This document shows, piece after piece, positions 9,738 through 18,700 of a DNA stretch of 64,000 nucleotides. Location of the stretch: positions 62,001 to 126,000 of the forward strand of contig NZ_AMRJ01000001.1 in assembly GCF_000300995.1 (NCBI RefSeq), given 5' to 3'. The position numbers were made by a program, and so were the translations under genes. Source of the DNA: Alcanivorax hongdengensis A-11-3 (GTDB taxonomy: Bacteria > Pseudomonadota > Gammaproteobacteria > Pseudomonadales > Alcanivoracaceae). Under the pieces are notes generated by a model. That model saw only the letters and a list, made by a program, of their open reading frames with translations. It was not told where the DNA came from and ran no database searches. Every line of letters starts with the position of its first letter. The stretch's first letter is position 1.

Positions 9738-10847
9738 TCAACTATCCGCTTCCACGTACTCGGTGATTTCCAGATCGAAACCGCTGAGCGCGTTGAATTT
9801 CATCGGCGAGCTGAGCAGGCGCATCTTGCGCACGCCCAGAGCCTTGAGAATCTGCGAGCCGGTGCCGATGTTGCGGTAGGCGCGGGATTCGCCCTTGGGC
9901 TTGGCCACCGCACCACTGAAGAACGACTCCAGCCGCTCTACCGTGTCCTGGGACTCGTAATCCTGGCCAAGAATGATCACCACGCCGGTGTCGGCATGGG
10001 ACACGGCCTCCAGCACACGGTGCATGTTCCAGCCGGTGCGGCCGTTCATCTTGGCGCTCATCAGATCGCGCAGCGGGTCCACCTGGTGCACCCGTACGGT
10101 CACTTCCCGGTCCTCGCTGATATCACCCTTGACCAGGGCCACATGGGTGAGACCGTCCACTGTGTCGCGGAAGGCCACCAGACGGAAGTCGCCGTACCAG
10201 GTGTCCAGCGGATGATCGGACACCTGCTCGATGGTCTTCTCGTTGAGAGCCCGGTACTGGATCAGGTCGGCAATGGTACCGATCTTCAGGTCATGCTCCT
10301 TGGCGAACACTTCCAGATCCTCACGGCGGGCCATGGAGCCGTCTTCGTTCATGACCTCGCAGATCACCCCGGCCGGCTCGCACCCGGCCAGCGCAGCCAG
10401 ATCACAGGAAGCCTCGGTATGACCGGCGCGGCGTAACACGCCGCCGGGCTCTGCCATCAGCGGGAAGATATGGCCAGGCTGGACGATATCGTAGGCCCGG
10501 GCATTGCGGGCCACGGCGGCCTGCACAGTGCGCGCCCGGTCGGCGGCGGAAATACCGGTGGTCACCCCTTCACGGGCCTCAATGGACACGGTGAACTTGG
10601 TGCCGAAACCGCTGCCGTTACTCTGCACCATCAGCGGCAGCTCCAGCAGCTCGCAACGCTCGCGGGACATGGGCATACAGATCAGGCCACGGCCGTACTT
10701 GGCCATGAAGTTGATGGCCTCGGCGCTCACGTGCTCGGCGGCCATCACCAGGTCGCCCTCGTTTTCCCGGTCTTCGTCGTCCATCAGGATCACCATCTTG
10801 CCCTGACGGATGTCTTCGATCAGTTCTTCAATACTGTTGAGCTGCAT
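9738..10847 (-). CDS. ribBA: 3,4-dihydroxy-2-butanone-4-phosphate synthase fused to a degenerate GTP cyclohydrolase II domain (RibBX type)
   Basis: The N-terminal ~200 residues are a complete Rib[19 protein letters not shown] (metal and substrate site), [18 protein letters not shown] region, [22 protein letters not shown], and [16 protein letters not shown]. The C-terminal ~165 residues align to RibA in outline. However, they lack the cysteines that bind the catalytic zinc in GTP cyclohydrolase II: the corresponding stretch reads [23 protein letters not shown], with no Cys. The RibA half is therefore probably inactive as a cyclohydrolase, as in RibBX proteins of other proteobacteria, and a separate ribA gene is expected elsewhere. 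369 aa. It sits between ribE and ribH and is bordered on both sides by palindromic repeats. Confidence 0.93.
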   Translation of the reverse strand: MQLNSIEELIEDIRQGKMVILMDDEDRENEGDLVMAAEHVSAEAINFMAKYGRGLICMPMSRERCELLELPLMVQSNGSGFGTKFTVSIEAREGVTTGISAADRARTVQAAVARNARAYDIVQPGHIFPLMAEPGGVLRRAGHTEASCDLAALAGCEPAGVICEVMNEDGSMARREDLEVFAKEHDLKIGTIADLIQYRALNEKTIEQVSDHPLDTWYGDFRLVAFRDTVDGLTHVALVKGDISEDREVTVRVHQVDPLRDLMSAKMNGRTGWNMHRVLEAVSHADTGVVIILGQDYESQDTVERLESFFSGAVAKPKGESRAYRNIGTGSQILKALGVRKMRLLSSPMKFNALSGFDLEITEYVEADS

Positions 10848-10919
10848 ACAATTGCTGCCTTCAATTCATCTGCGGTCAATAACGCTGCCACTGCCGCAGA
10901 CTCACAGTCAGTCGGCCCA

Positions 10920-10951
10920 GCGTCTGACGTCCGACGGCTGACGTCAGACGC
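10920..10951. repeat. Palindromic intergenic repeat at ribE/ribBA junction
   Basis: Perfect 12-bp arms GCGTCTGACGTC (10920-10931) and GACGTCAGACGC (10940-10951) flank an 8-base loop. The right arm includes the TGA stop codon of ribE (10944-10946). It uses the same GTCTGACGTC building block as the larger palindrome at 9662-9732, so ribBA is bracketed by two members of one repeat family. Confidence 0.75.
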
Positions 10952-11609
10952 CTTTGAGAAAGCCGTGCTCGGCCAGAAACGCCATGGAAATACCTGGCGA
11001 GCCGGCCTCGGCGGCCTTTTCGCCCAGCAACAGGCGCTCCAGGTAGCGGGCGATTATATCAACTTCCAGGTTCACTGGCGTCCCCACCCGCCACTGGCCG
11101 ATGGTGGTCACCTCCTGGGTGTGCGGGATGATGTTCAGGGAAAACACCGCGCCGTCCACGCTGTTCACGGTCAGGCTGATGCCATCCACGGTGATCGAAC
11201 CCTTGTGGGCGATGTATTTGGCCAGCTCCGCCGGGGCTTCGATATCAATGCGTACCGAACGGGCATCCTGCTTCATCTCGACGATCTTGCCCAGACCGTC
11301 CACATGGCCGCTGACCAGGTGACCGCCAAGCCGGGTGGTAGGCGTGAGCGCCTTTTCCAGATTCACGGTACTGCCCACGCTGATCTGCTTGAGCGAGGTC
11401 AGCGACAGGGTTTCGCCGGACACATCCGCCTCGAAAGCGCCACCCGGCAGCGCCGTGGCGGTCAGGCAGACACCGTTGACGGCAATGGAATCGCCCAGCT
11501 GCACGTCGGAAAAATCCAGCGCATCGCTCTGGATCAGCAGGGTCACATCGCCGCCCCGGGGGGTCATGGATGCCACCTTGCCCATGGCTTCAATAATGCC
11601 GGTAAACAT
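10944..11609 (-). CDS. ribE: Riboflavin synthase alpha subunit
   Basis: Dismutates two molecules of 6,7-dimethyl-8-ribityllumazine to riboflavin. The product starts with the invariant MFTGIIEAMGKV. It has two homologous beta-barrel halves, each with a conserved repeat: GDSIAVNGVCLTAT in the first and KGSITVDGISLTVNSV in the second, and LGGHLVSGHVDG at the junction. 221 aa is normal. Its stop codon lies inside a palindromic repeat shared with the ribBA flanks, and a REP-like hairpin (11632-11704) separates it from ribD. Confidence 0.97.
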   Translation of the reverse strand: MFTGIIEAMGKVASMTPRGGDVTLLIQSDALDFSDVQLGDSIAVNGVCLTATALPGGAFEADVSGETLSLTSLKQISVGSTVNLEKALTPTTRLGGHLVSGHVDGLGKIVEMKQDARSVRIDIEAPAELAKYIAHKGSITVDGISLTVNSVDGAVFSLNIIPHTQEVTTIGQWRVGTPVNLEVDIIARYLERLLLGEKAAEAGSPGISMAFLAEHGFLKGV

Positions 11610-11631
11610 GGAAAACCTCGTTATTTCACTC

Positions 11632-11704
11632 TGCAGGAGCGACGCTGGAGTCGCGAACCCATTGAGCGATCTGTCCTATTCGCGACTCAAGCGTCGCTCC
11701 TACA
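11632..11704. repeat. REP-like inverted repeat between ribD and ribE
   Basis: Two 26-bp arms (11632-11657 and 11679-11704) are inverted copies differing at about two positions, built on the core TAGGAGCGACGC with a TCGCGAA end. The GTAGGAGC core resembles REP elements of Pseudomonas and relatives. In the ribD-ribE transcript it would form a long hairpin just after the ribD stop. No transposase is nearby. Confidence 0.8.
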
Positions 11705-11716
11705 GCAAGAAAGCCA

Positions 11717-12832
11717 TCAGGCCGGCACCAGTGTCAGGCGCAAGTCCTCGCCCACCTGGCGCACATCCTGCCATTTCAGCGACACCTTCTCGCTCATGCT
11801 GGCCAGCTGCGGCAGCCCCAGCAGGGGCCGGGCCGACGACCCCAGCAGGGCCGGCGCCATATACACCACCAGCTCATCAAACAGGCCCTCGCGCACGAAG
11901 GCCCCGGCCAGGGTGGCGCCACATTCTACCAGTACTTCATTGCATTCGCGCCGGTTGAGCTCTACCAGTAACTGCTGAAGGTCAATACCGGACCCGGAAG
12001 CCGGTAACTGGATGACCTCGGCGCCGGCGGACTCCAGCGCATTCTGGCGACCGGGATGGTGTTCGCCAGCCACCACCAGGCAATGACCGGGGGCACTGAC
12101 CACCGGCACATCCGGCGGCGTGCGCAGGGTACGATCCAGGATCACCCGCAGTGGCTGGCGCACCCAGTCACCCGGATACGGCCGGCGGGTCCACTGCTCG
12201 GGGCGCACGGTGTAGGACGGCCGGTCCGCCAGCACCGTGCCCACCCCGGTGATCACCGCAGAGCTGCGGGCACGCAGATGCTGCACGTTTTCACGGGCAG
12301 CCGGCCCGGTGATCCATTGGGACTCGCCACTGGCCATGGCGGTGCGGCCATCCACGCTGGCGGCGATCTTGATGCGGATATAGGGGCGCTGACGGGTCAT
12401 GCGCGAGATAAAGCCCGGATTCAGGGCCCTGGCTTCGTCCTCCAGCAACCCCGAGGCCACCTGGATACCGGCCTCGGCGATACGCTGCAGGCCCTGCCCG
12501 GCCACCTGCGGGTTGGGGTCGGTCATGGCCGCCACCACCCGGCTAACGCCAGCCTCGATCAGCGCATCGGCGCAGGGGCCGGTACGGCCGGTGTGGGAGC
12601 AGGGCTCCAGCGTTACGTAGGCCGTGGCGCCACGGGCCTGCTCGCCGGCCGCCGCCAGGGCATTACGCTCGGCATGGGGTTCGCCGGCGCGCACATGGTA
12701 CCCCTCGCCAACGACCTGCCCGTCGCGCACCAGCACACAACCGACCCGGGGATTGGGGTCGGTGGTATAAAGAGCAATGCGGGCCAGCTGCAGGGCCCGG
12801 GCCATGTACTGGCGATCACGGAGACTGAACAT
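11717..12832 (-). CDS. ribD: Bifunctional pyrimidine deaminase/reductase RibD
   Basis: Catalyses the second and third steps of riboflavin synthesis. The N-terminal deaminase domain has the zinc site HAERNAL (His53, Glu55) and PCSHTGRTGPC (Cys78, Cys87). The C-terminal NADPH-dependent reductase domain begins around residue 150, with RPYIRIKIAASVDGRTAMASGESQWITG and later ECGATLAGAFVREGLFDELVVY. 371 aa is typical. It is the first gene of the riboflavin run, and the start at 12832 follows a short AT-containing leader. A divergent psiE-like gene separates it from nrdR, its usual immediate neighbour. No FMN riboswitch was recognised upstream. Confidence 0.97.
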   Translation of the reverse strand: MFSLRDRQYMARALQLARIALYTTDPNPRVGCVLVRDGQVVGEGYHVRAGEPHAERNALAAAGEQARGATAYVTLEPCSHTGRTGPCADALIEAGVSRVVAAMTDPNPQVAGQGLQRIAEAGIQVASGLLEDEARALNPGFISRMTRQRPYIRIKIAASVDGRTAMASGESQWITGPAARENVQHLRARSSAVITGVGTVLADRPSYTVRPEQWTRRPYPGDWVRQPLRVILDRTLRTPPDVPVVSAPGHCLVVAGEHHPGRQNALESAGAEVIQLPASGSGIDLQQLLVELNRRECNEVLVECGATLAGAFVREGLFDELVVYMAPALLGSSARPLLGLPQLASMSEKVSLKWQDVRQVGEDLRLTLVPA

Positions 12833-12949
12833 GGCCGATATTCTACTGGATCACCCACCCGGCTGTCGCAGGGAAAACCCCGCTTCCCCGCGCTTTTCAG
12901 CGGGGGTAATCTCATACTCCGGATCTTTATCACGACATGAGGGACTCAA

Positions 12950-13426
12950 GTGAAGCTGGAAACGGATGATCGCCTGATGAAATGGCTGCAACGTCTGATT
13001 CATCTGTCCATTCGAGCTCTAGCCATATTGATGGTGTTCGTGATCATCATGGGGGTAGTGGATGTGGCCTGGACGGTCTACCAGAAGCTGATGGCGCCGC
13101 CCACTTTCATCATGACCATCTCGGACATTCTCGCCACCTTTGGCGCCTTCATGGCCGTACTGATTGCCATCGAGATTTTCATCAACATCACCGTCTACCT
13201 GCGCGATAACGTGATACACGTGAAGATCGTCATGGCAACGGCACTAATGGCCATCGCCCGGAAAGTCATCATTCTGGATATGGATAAGCTGGAGCCGGCC
13301 TACGTATACGGGATTGCAGCGGTCACACTGGCAATCAGTATCGGTTACTGGTTGATCCACAAACTGCCGGCGAAGGACCACAAGGAAGAGCAGGACGGCA
13401 ACGAGAGCCGGGAGGCGGCCCGGTAA
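12950..13426 (+). CDS. PsiE-family membrane protein
   Basis: A 158-aa inner-membrane protein beginning at a GTG codon (12950). It has about four hydrophobic segments: near residues 18-40, 55-80, 90-105 and 120-138. The pattern FIMTISDILATFGAFMAVLIAIEIFINITVYLRDN and VMATALMAIARKVIILD matches the phosphate-starvation-inducible PsiE family. The biochemical role of that family is unknown. The tail is charged and cytoplasmic-looking. It stands alone on the plus strand between ribD and nrdR, which are both on the minus strand and usually adjacent in related genomes, so it looks like an insertion in a conserved neighbourhood. Confidence 0.8.
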   Translation: MKLETDDRLMKWLQRLIHLSIRALAILMVFVIIMGVVDVAWTVYQKLMAPPTFIMTISDILATFGAFMAVLIAIEIFINITVYLRDNVIHVKIVMATALMAIARKVIILDMDKLEPAYVYGIAAVTLAISIGYWLIHKLPAKDHKEEQDGNESREAAR

Positions 13427-13431
13427 ACCGG

Positions 13432-13905
13432 TCAGCCGTTATCCTTGCCACCGCTTTTGCTGCGCAGGCGGTCCACTTCGGCGGAGAATTCGGAAATGTC
13501 CTGAAAACTGCGATACACCGAGGCAAAACGCACATAGGCCACGTCGTCGAGCAGCTGCAGCTCTTCCATGACGAACTCGCCCAGCTCCCGGGCCGGCAGC
13601 TCCCGTTCGCCGGTGGCCCGCAGGCGATGACAGACGCGGCTGATGGCCGCTTCCAGATCTTCCATGCTCACCGGGCGCTTCTCCAGCGCCCTCAGCATGC
13701 CGGCACGCAGCTTGGCCTCATCAAAGGGCTGCCGGGTGCCGTCCGACTTCACCAGCCGCGGCATTACCAGCTCGGCGGTCTCGAAGGTGGTAAAGCGCTC
13801 ATTACAGCTCAGACACTCCCGTCGCCGACGCACCTGCCCGCCGTCCGCAACCAGCCTCGAATCGATCACTTTGGTGTCCTGGGCAGAGCAGAATGGGCAG
13901 TACAT
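13432..13905 (-). CDS. nrdR: Transcriptional repressor NrdR
   Basis: Nucleotide-sensing repressor of ribonucleotide reductase genes. The N-terminal zinc ribbon is complete: Cys3, Cys6, Cys31 and Cys34 in [17 protein letters not shown] and RRRRECLSC. An ATP-cone domain follows ([34 protein letters not shown]). 157 aa, standard. Its GGGG ribosome site lies only about 10 bp from the terminal repeat of the four-helix-bundle cassette, which now occupies the space towards glyA. Confidence 0.97.
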   Translation of the reverse strand: MYCPFCSAQDTKVIDSRLVADGGQVRRRRECLSCNERFTTFETAELVMPRLVKSDGTRQPFDEAKLRAGMLRALEKRPVSMEDLEAAISRVCHRLRATGERELPARELGEFVMEELQLLDDVAYVRFASVYRSFQDISEFSAEVDRLRSKSGGKDNG

Positions 13906-13914
13906 GAGAACCCC

Positions 13915-13945
13915 AATTGATAGTTGATAATTTATAATTGATAAC
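13915..13945. repeat. Left terminal inverted repeat of the cassette
   Basis: AT-rich 31-base repeat with internal TTGATA/TTGATAA units. It pairs with 14333-14363 at 27 of 31 positions when inverted. It lies directly upstream of the nrdR ribosome-binding site. Confidence 0.8.
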
Positions 13946-13963
13946 GAAAACCAGCGACCACCA

Positions 13964-14320
13964 TTATCCGCGACTTCTGGTGGTTTTAATAATTGCCGTA
14001 AGCAGTTTCAGTAGTTCATCAACATCACGCCTAACCGATGTGCCAGCATGTCTGTCGAAATACCCCGCTTCGGTCAACAAATCCAGCCAGTATTCTGTCT
14101 CACTGGCCTCTTTCAACGCTATGGCGAGCTTGTGGATGAAATCAGCCCGGCTCTCCGCTTGTTCCGCTTCCCGCACCAGAGCACCAATGGCCGTTCCGCT
14201 ACGCAAAAGTTGCTTACTCAATACATACTCACGTTTTTGCTCTTGCAGGTACTGATATATTTTCACTACCCGCAAAGCAAAAGCGCGGGATTTCTCCCGC
14301 GCCGCACTGCCGTCAGCCAT
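13964..14320 (-). CDS. Four-helix-bundle protein (23S rRNA intervening-sequence / S23 type)
   Basis: A 118-aa, all-alpha, basic protein. [72 protein letters not shown] is the signature of the S23/IVS four-helix-bundle family. The family includes proteins encoded in intervening sequences of 23S rRNA and the Avd accessory protein of diversity-generating retroelements. Family members are nucleic-acid-binding or assembly proteins; a catalytic role is not established. A good GGAGG site lies before the ATG at 14320. The gene is the only occupant of a 450-bp segment flanked by terminal inverted repeats. No reverse transcriptase or variable-repeat target is near, so a retroelement role is not supported. 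Confidence 0.85.
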   Translation of the reverse strand: MADGSAAREKSRAFALRVVKIYQYLQEQKREYVLSKQLLRSGTAIGALVREAEQAESRADFIHKLAIALKEASETEYWLDLLTEAGYFDRHAGTSVRRDVDELLKLLTAIIKTTRSRG

Positions 14321-14332
14321 CCTTGGCCTCCA

Positions 14333-14366
14333 GTTATCAATTATCCATTGTCAATTATCAATTAAC
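14333..14366. repeat. Right terminal inverted repeat of the cassette
   Basis: AT-rich repeat made of ATCAATTATC-like units, the inverted partner of 13915-13945. It overlaps the last codons and TAA stop of glyA (14362-14364). Confidence 0.8.
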
Positions 14367-15618
14367 GTTCGTAGACCGGCAACCGGGCACAAATCTCCTT
14401 CACCTTCCCTTTCACGGTCTCGATCACGGACTCGTCGCCCATGTTGTCGAGGATGTCGCAGATCCAGCCGGCCAGGGCCTTGGCGTCGTCTTCATTGAAG
14501 CCGCGACGGGTGATGGACGGGGAGCCGATGCGCAGGCCGGAGGTGACGAACGGGGAGCGCGGATCGTTGGGCACGGCGTTCTTGTTGACGGTGATGAAGG
14601 CACGGCCCAGGGCGGCGTCCGCATCTTTACCGGTGATGTCCTGCTTGATCAGGCTGAGCAGGAACAGGTGGTTTTCGGTGCCGTTGGAGACCACATCGAA
14701 ACCACGCTCGATGAAGACGTTGGCCATGGCCTGAGCGTTCTTGACCACCTGCTGCTGGTAGCCCTTGAAGTCGGGCTGCATGGCTTCCTTGAAGCAGATC
14801 GCCTTGGCGGCAATCACGTGCTCCAGCGGGCCACCCTGGCCACCGGGGAACACCGCGGAGTTGATCTTCTTCTGAATCTCTTCGTTGGCCTTGCCCATGA
14901 TCAAACCACCGCGGGGGCCACCCAGGGTCTTGTGGGTGGTGGTGGTGGTAATGTCGGCGATACCCACCGGGCTCGGGTAGACGCCGGCGGCCACCAGGCC
15001 GGCCACGTGGGCCATATCCACCAGCAGGATGGCACCCACTTCGTCGGCGATATCCCGGAAACGCTGCCAGTCCACCACCTGGGAGTAGGCGGAGAAGCCG
15101 GCCACGATCATCTTCGGCTTGTGCTCACGGGCCAGACTTTCCACCTGCTCGTAGTCGATCAGACCGGTATCGTTGTCCAGACCGTACTGGATGGCGTTAT
15201 AGGTCTTGCCGGAGAAGTTCGGCTTGGCGCCGTGGGTCAGGTGACCGCCGGCGTCCAGGCTCATGCCCAGCACGGTGTCGCCCGGCTGCAGCACCGCCAT
15301 GTAGACGGCGGCGTTGGCCTGGGAACCGGAGTGCGGCTGCACGTTGGCCCAGTCGGCACCGAACAGCTCGCAGGCCCGATCGATGGCCAGCTGCTCGACC
15401 ACGTCCACGTTCTCGCAGCCACCGTAGTAGCGCTTGCCCGGGTAGCCTTCCGCGTACTTGTTGGTCAGCACGGAGCCCTGGGCTTCCATCACCCGGGGAG
15501 ACGCGTAGTTTTCAGAGGCGATCAGCTCGATATGCTCTTCCTGACGGCGCTCCTCGGCCTCGATGGCCGCCTGGATTTCCGGGTCGAACTCGGCAATGGA
15601 CATGGATTTCGGGAACAT
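14362..15618 (-). CDS. glyA: Serine hydroxymethyltransferase
   Basis: PLP enzyme that converts serine and tetrahydrofolate to glycine and methylene-tetrahydrofolate, the main source of one-carbon units. It shows [19 protein letters not shown], the nucleotide-binding loop [29 protein letters not shown] and the PLP lysine segment [15 protein letters not shown] (Lys230). 418 aa, full length. The stop codon lies inside the terminal repeat of the neighbouring four-helix-bundle cassette, so its last residue or two may have been set by that insertion. Position next to nrdR and the rib genes is conserved in gammaproteobacteria. Confidence 0.98.
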   Translation of the reverse strand: MFPKSMSIAEFDPEIQAAIEAEERRQEEHIELIASENYASPRVMEAQGSVLTNKYAEGYPGKRYYGGCENVDVVEQLAIDRACELFGADWANVQPHSGSQANAAVYMAVLQPGDTVLGMSLDAGGHLTHGAKPNFSGKTYNAIQYGLDNDTGLIDYEQVESLAREHKPKMIVAGFSAYSQVVDWQRFRDIADEVGAILLVDMAHVAGLVAAGVYPSPVGIADITTTTTHKTLGGPRGGLIMGKANEEIQKKINSAVFPGGQGGPLEHVIAAKAICFKEAMQPDFKGYQQQVVKNAQAMANVFIERGFDVVSNGTENHLFLLSLIKQDITGKDADAALGRAFITVNKNAVPNDPRSPFVTSGLRIGSPSITRRGFNEDDAKALAGWICDILDNMGDESVIETVKGKVKEICARLPVYER

Positions 15619-15753
15619 GGGCTACCCTACGGTGTGGTTGGTCAATTCAGGGGGGCGTATTCTAACCAAAACCGGCGGCAAAGACACATGAAGTCCGCTC
15701 ATGCCAACCTGAATGCCCGCTCAACCCGTCAAGCCCCTGTTTCTCGTCGTTTC

Positions 15754-15781
15754 AGCCCCTGCCCACCGGGCCGCAGGGGCT
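15754..15781 (-). other. Hairpin downstream of the PKD lipoprotein gene
   Basis: Arms AGCCCCTGC (15754-15762) and GCAGGGGCT (15773-15781) are a perfect 9-bp inverted repeat, 14 bp beyond the stop of the 15796 gene. No T-run follows on either strand, so it may be a Rho-assisted terminator or an RNA-stabilising hairpin. Nothing else is seen between 15619 and 15795. Confidence 0.45.
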
Positions 15782-15795
15782 CCGCTTCGTCAAGG

Positions 15796-18700
15796 CTAGA
15801 AGACATTCTCGTGGGCGCCGATATCGTAGCTGCCGTGCTGGGGCCGGGCGGTACCACTGTAGTCCTGGTCCGGTATCGGCACGCCGCCGGCCATGGGCCC
15901 CTGGCCGGCATCCACGGCCGGGCTGGTGTTGTCCACCTCCAGCTGGCCATTGGTAAAGCCTGGATTCGCATTGCTGATATCACTGCCTCCGGTGGAACTG
16001 CCACCCCCGCTGTAGAGGCTGTCAAACCCGAAGAACAGGCCGTAGTCCGCATCAATGGTCACGCCACTGGAGACAGCAATGGCCACATCCTGCTTGGTGC
16101 TGTCGTCGATGCCCTGGTAGATATTGTTGCGCAACCGTACCGGATAACTGGCCGGCTGGCCGTCAGCGCTGGTGGCAATGCTGAGCATACCGGCATTGTC
16201 ACCGCTGAACGCATCATGGACCGTCGCCCGGAAGCTGTTGTTGATGATGTCCACAGCGGCGAATTTGGCCGGAGAGACGATGGTCAGGCCGGCATGGCTG
16301 TTGTAGCCCTCCCCGCCCAGTGCTTCCATGCCATCGAAGATATTATTGCGTACTGTCAGGGTGGTGGCCTGTTGCGCGCTGGTTTTCTGTATAGCCGCCT
16401 GCAGTAGCTTGCCGCCAGCCACGGCGCTGCTGGTGAAGCGATTCTGCGCCACGATAAAGTGGGCGCCGGCCCCGGTGGCACCCAGTTTCAGCCCCCCGGC
16501 GTCGGTATCCAGCATATTGCCGCGCACCACCACACCGTTGGCCCCGGTGCCGTCGTCGGCGATGCGCATGGCGAAGCTGTCCCCCAGCCGGTCCGGGTCG
16601 GACGACGTAATGGTCACGGTGTTGTCGAGCACGGCGATATCGCCGCCAACGGTGGCGTAGGTGCCGCCGGCCAGTTCCAGGACCGGCCCCCCGGAATCCG
16701 ACTGAACGGTATTGCCCTGGAAGCGGAAGTTTCTGGCACTCAGTGAGATCGTGCCCGGCGAGCCGGTGAAATGGCTGTTGCGCACGGTCACATCATCCGC
16801 ATTGACACTCAACGCCTCGTCCCCGGCGGTGATATCCAGCCCGTCAATGAGGGCCCCGTCCTCGTTGATGATCAGGGCACCGGGCAATTCGGTTTCCCCG
16901 GGAGCGGCCTCCACGGTGATATCGGTCGCCCCGGTGATGCTGCCAACCTGGGCACCGAAATAGGTCCCGTGGCCTCGGGTTTGCAGGGTCAGGTTCTGCA
17001 ACTGGATATGCGCGGCGTTCTCGCTGTAATTGGTGCGGTAGTCATTCTCCACCACCGCCTGGTCCGGGTCCTCACTGCGCAGGATCACGCCAGCACGGTC
17101 GCGCCCAATCACGGTGAAGTGCCGGTCCGGGGCGGTCACCGGCACGTATTCTGAATAGGTGCCGGTGCATACATCGAGACTGCCGTTATCCGTCACCGCA
17201 TAGGCCGCCGCCCGCAGTGAGTGGCTGTCGGCGCCAGGGCACTGGGCAAGGTCATCATCAACCACCAGAGTGCCTGCCTGGGAAGCGGTGTCCACTCGCA
17301 GGGTGTATTGCCCCAGCTCGGTGCCGCTACCGGCATAACGGGCAGAAACTTCCAGCAGGTAGGTTTCATCCCCTCCGTCACCGGGCAGGCGCAGACCGGT
17401 GCTGTAAAGGTGCGTCCCATCGGCGAATTCGTATTCATCCTGGTCGGCATTATCAATCGGCTCGGCGTCGTACAGTGGTGTCCGCCCGGGCCGATAAATC
17501 CGCACCTTGGCTGAGTCGCTGGTAAGCGCCTCGCTGCTGCCCGGGGATAGCCGCACGAAAAGCCCATCCCCGGCTGCTGCGGTCAGCTTGTAGAAATGAC
17601 GGTCTCCGTTGACCTGGATATCGCCATTGACCGTCACCCGACCGGCGCTGTCCGGCACCAGCGCCGTCGCCGGCTCGATGCGGGCGACCGCAGTTCTATA
17701 GTCCTGCGATGCGCCACCCTCAACGCGCACAAAGTAAAGGCCGTCATCTGGCAGCGATACCAGATTGTCACCGGTGAACGTATTGGTGGACGCCAGGGTA
17801 TGGTTAGCGGCATCTGTCACCTCCACCCGGTTCCCGGCCAGGCTGGTGAGGCCAATGACCGTGCCGGCATCCGCCTGGAAGCCGCGATAAAGTGAGTTGC
17901 CGTCACTCGGCAAGGTGCCGCTCAAATTCTCATCGATCTGTGTACGCGGCACCCGCCGGGCCGACAGGTGATATCCCCCCGGGGCGTTGTCGGTGGCACG
18001 CACGGCAAGGGTGTAGCGCCCATCGGCGGGCAGCACCACGCCGGCGAAGGCATCGTAGGGGTTGGTGTACTGACCATCGGCAAAGGCCGCCTGGGCCAGC
18101 GTCTGCCCGGACGGCCCCAGCAGCGAGACCTGACCGAACAAATCGGAGCCGGCGCTCTCTCCCGCCTGGATGCGAACAATCTGATCGGCCTGGCCGGTGA
18201 AGGTGTAGCGGTCCACCTCGTCGGCCGGGTCGATGGCCCCATCATTCTCGTAGGGCAGCGAGATGGCTTCACCGGTACCGCCACCGATGGGCGTCAACAC
18301 AATGGCGACATCGTCACTGGCACCCGCGCTGCCGTTAACCGTGACCTCCCCCCTGAGGGTGCCATTACGAGCCAGCGCGATTAACCGGTAGTCCGTGGCG
18401 GCAGGCACCGGCAGAGCTCGCGGATTGGTGCTGTCGATATTGGTGGCAACACCGGAATAGGGTCCGCCCCCGTCGATCTGGCCCTGGATATAGCAGGTTT
18501 CGGAGGCATCCAGCGTCGGCAGGCCACTGCTGTCGTCCACGTTGCAATGCGGAATCACCCGGTAGGGATTAGCCGCGAAGGCATCACAGTTATACCAGGA
18601 CAGGTGGCCAACCCGGATTTCAAAGGCCAGCCCGGTGGGTGAGTCGCCCTCCGTCACCACGGTGCCGGTGCCCTCCTGCACCCACTGGCCGGAGGTTTCG

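Larger units (their letters stand above)
13915..14364 (-). mobile_element. Putative minimal mobile cassette with 31-bp terminal inverted repeats
   Basis: The segment between nrdR and glyA is bounded by AT-rich inverted repeats: 13915-13945 on the left, and its inverted partner 14333-14363 (extending to 14366) on the right. Aligned without gaps over 31 bases, the two agree at 27 positions, and both end in ATAATTGATAAC. Each repeat is itself made of short TTGATAA-type tandem units. One gene, a four-helix-bundle protein, fills the interior. The repeats stop 9 bp short of the nrdR start codon and run over the glyA stop codon, as if inserted without harming either gene. RNA from the unit would fold with the repeats as a long stem, as in 23S rRNA intervening sequences. 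Mobility is inferred, not shown. Confidence 0.6.

Noticed and set aside
10848..10919. FMN riboswitch before ribBA
   Set aside because: The gap is short and shows none of the conserved six-stem junction; the same check upstream of ribD was negative.
13964..14320. Diversity-generating retroelement suggested by the Avd-like four-helix-bundle gene
   Set aside because: No reverse transcriptase, template repeat or variable repeat was found in the window; the gene stands alone between its inverted repeats.
14323..16407. Long open frame on the plus strand antisense to glyA and the PKD lipoprotein gene
   Set aside because: It is rich in Gly, His, Val and Gln as expected from the complement of high-GC genes, and crosses two well-supported minus-strand genes; no domain is visible.
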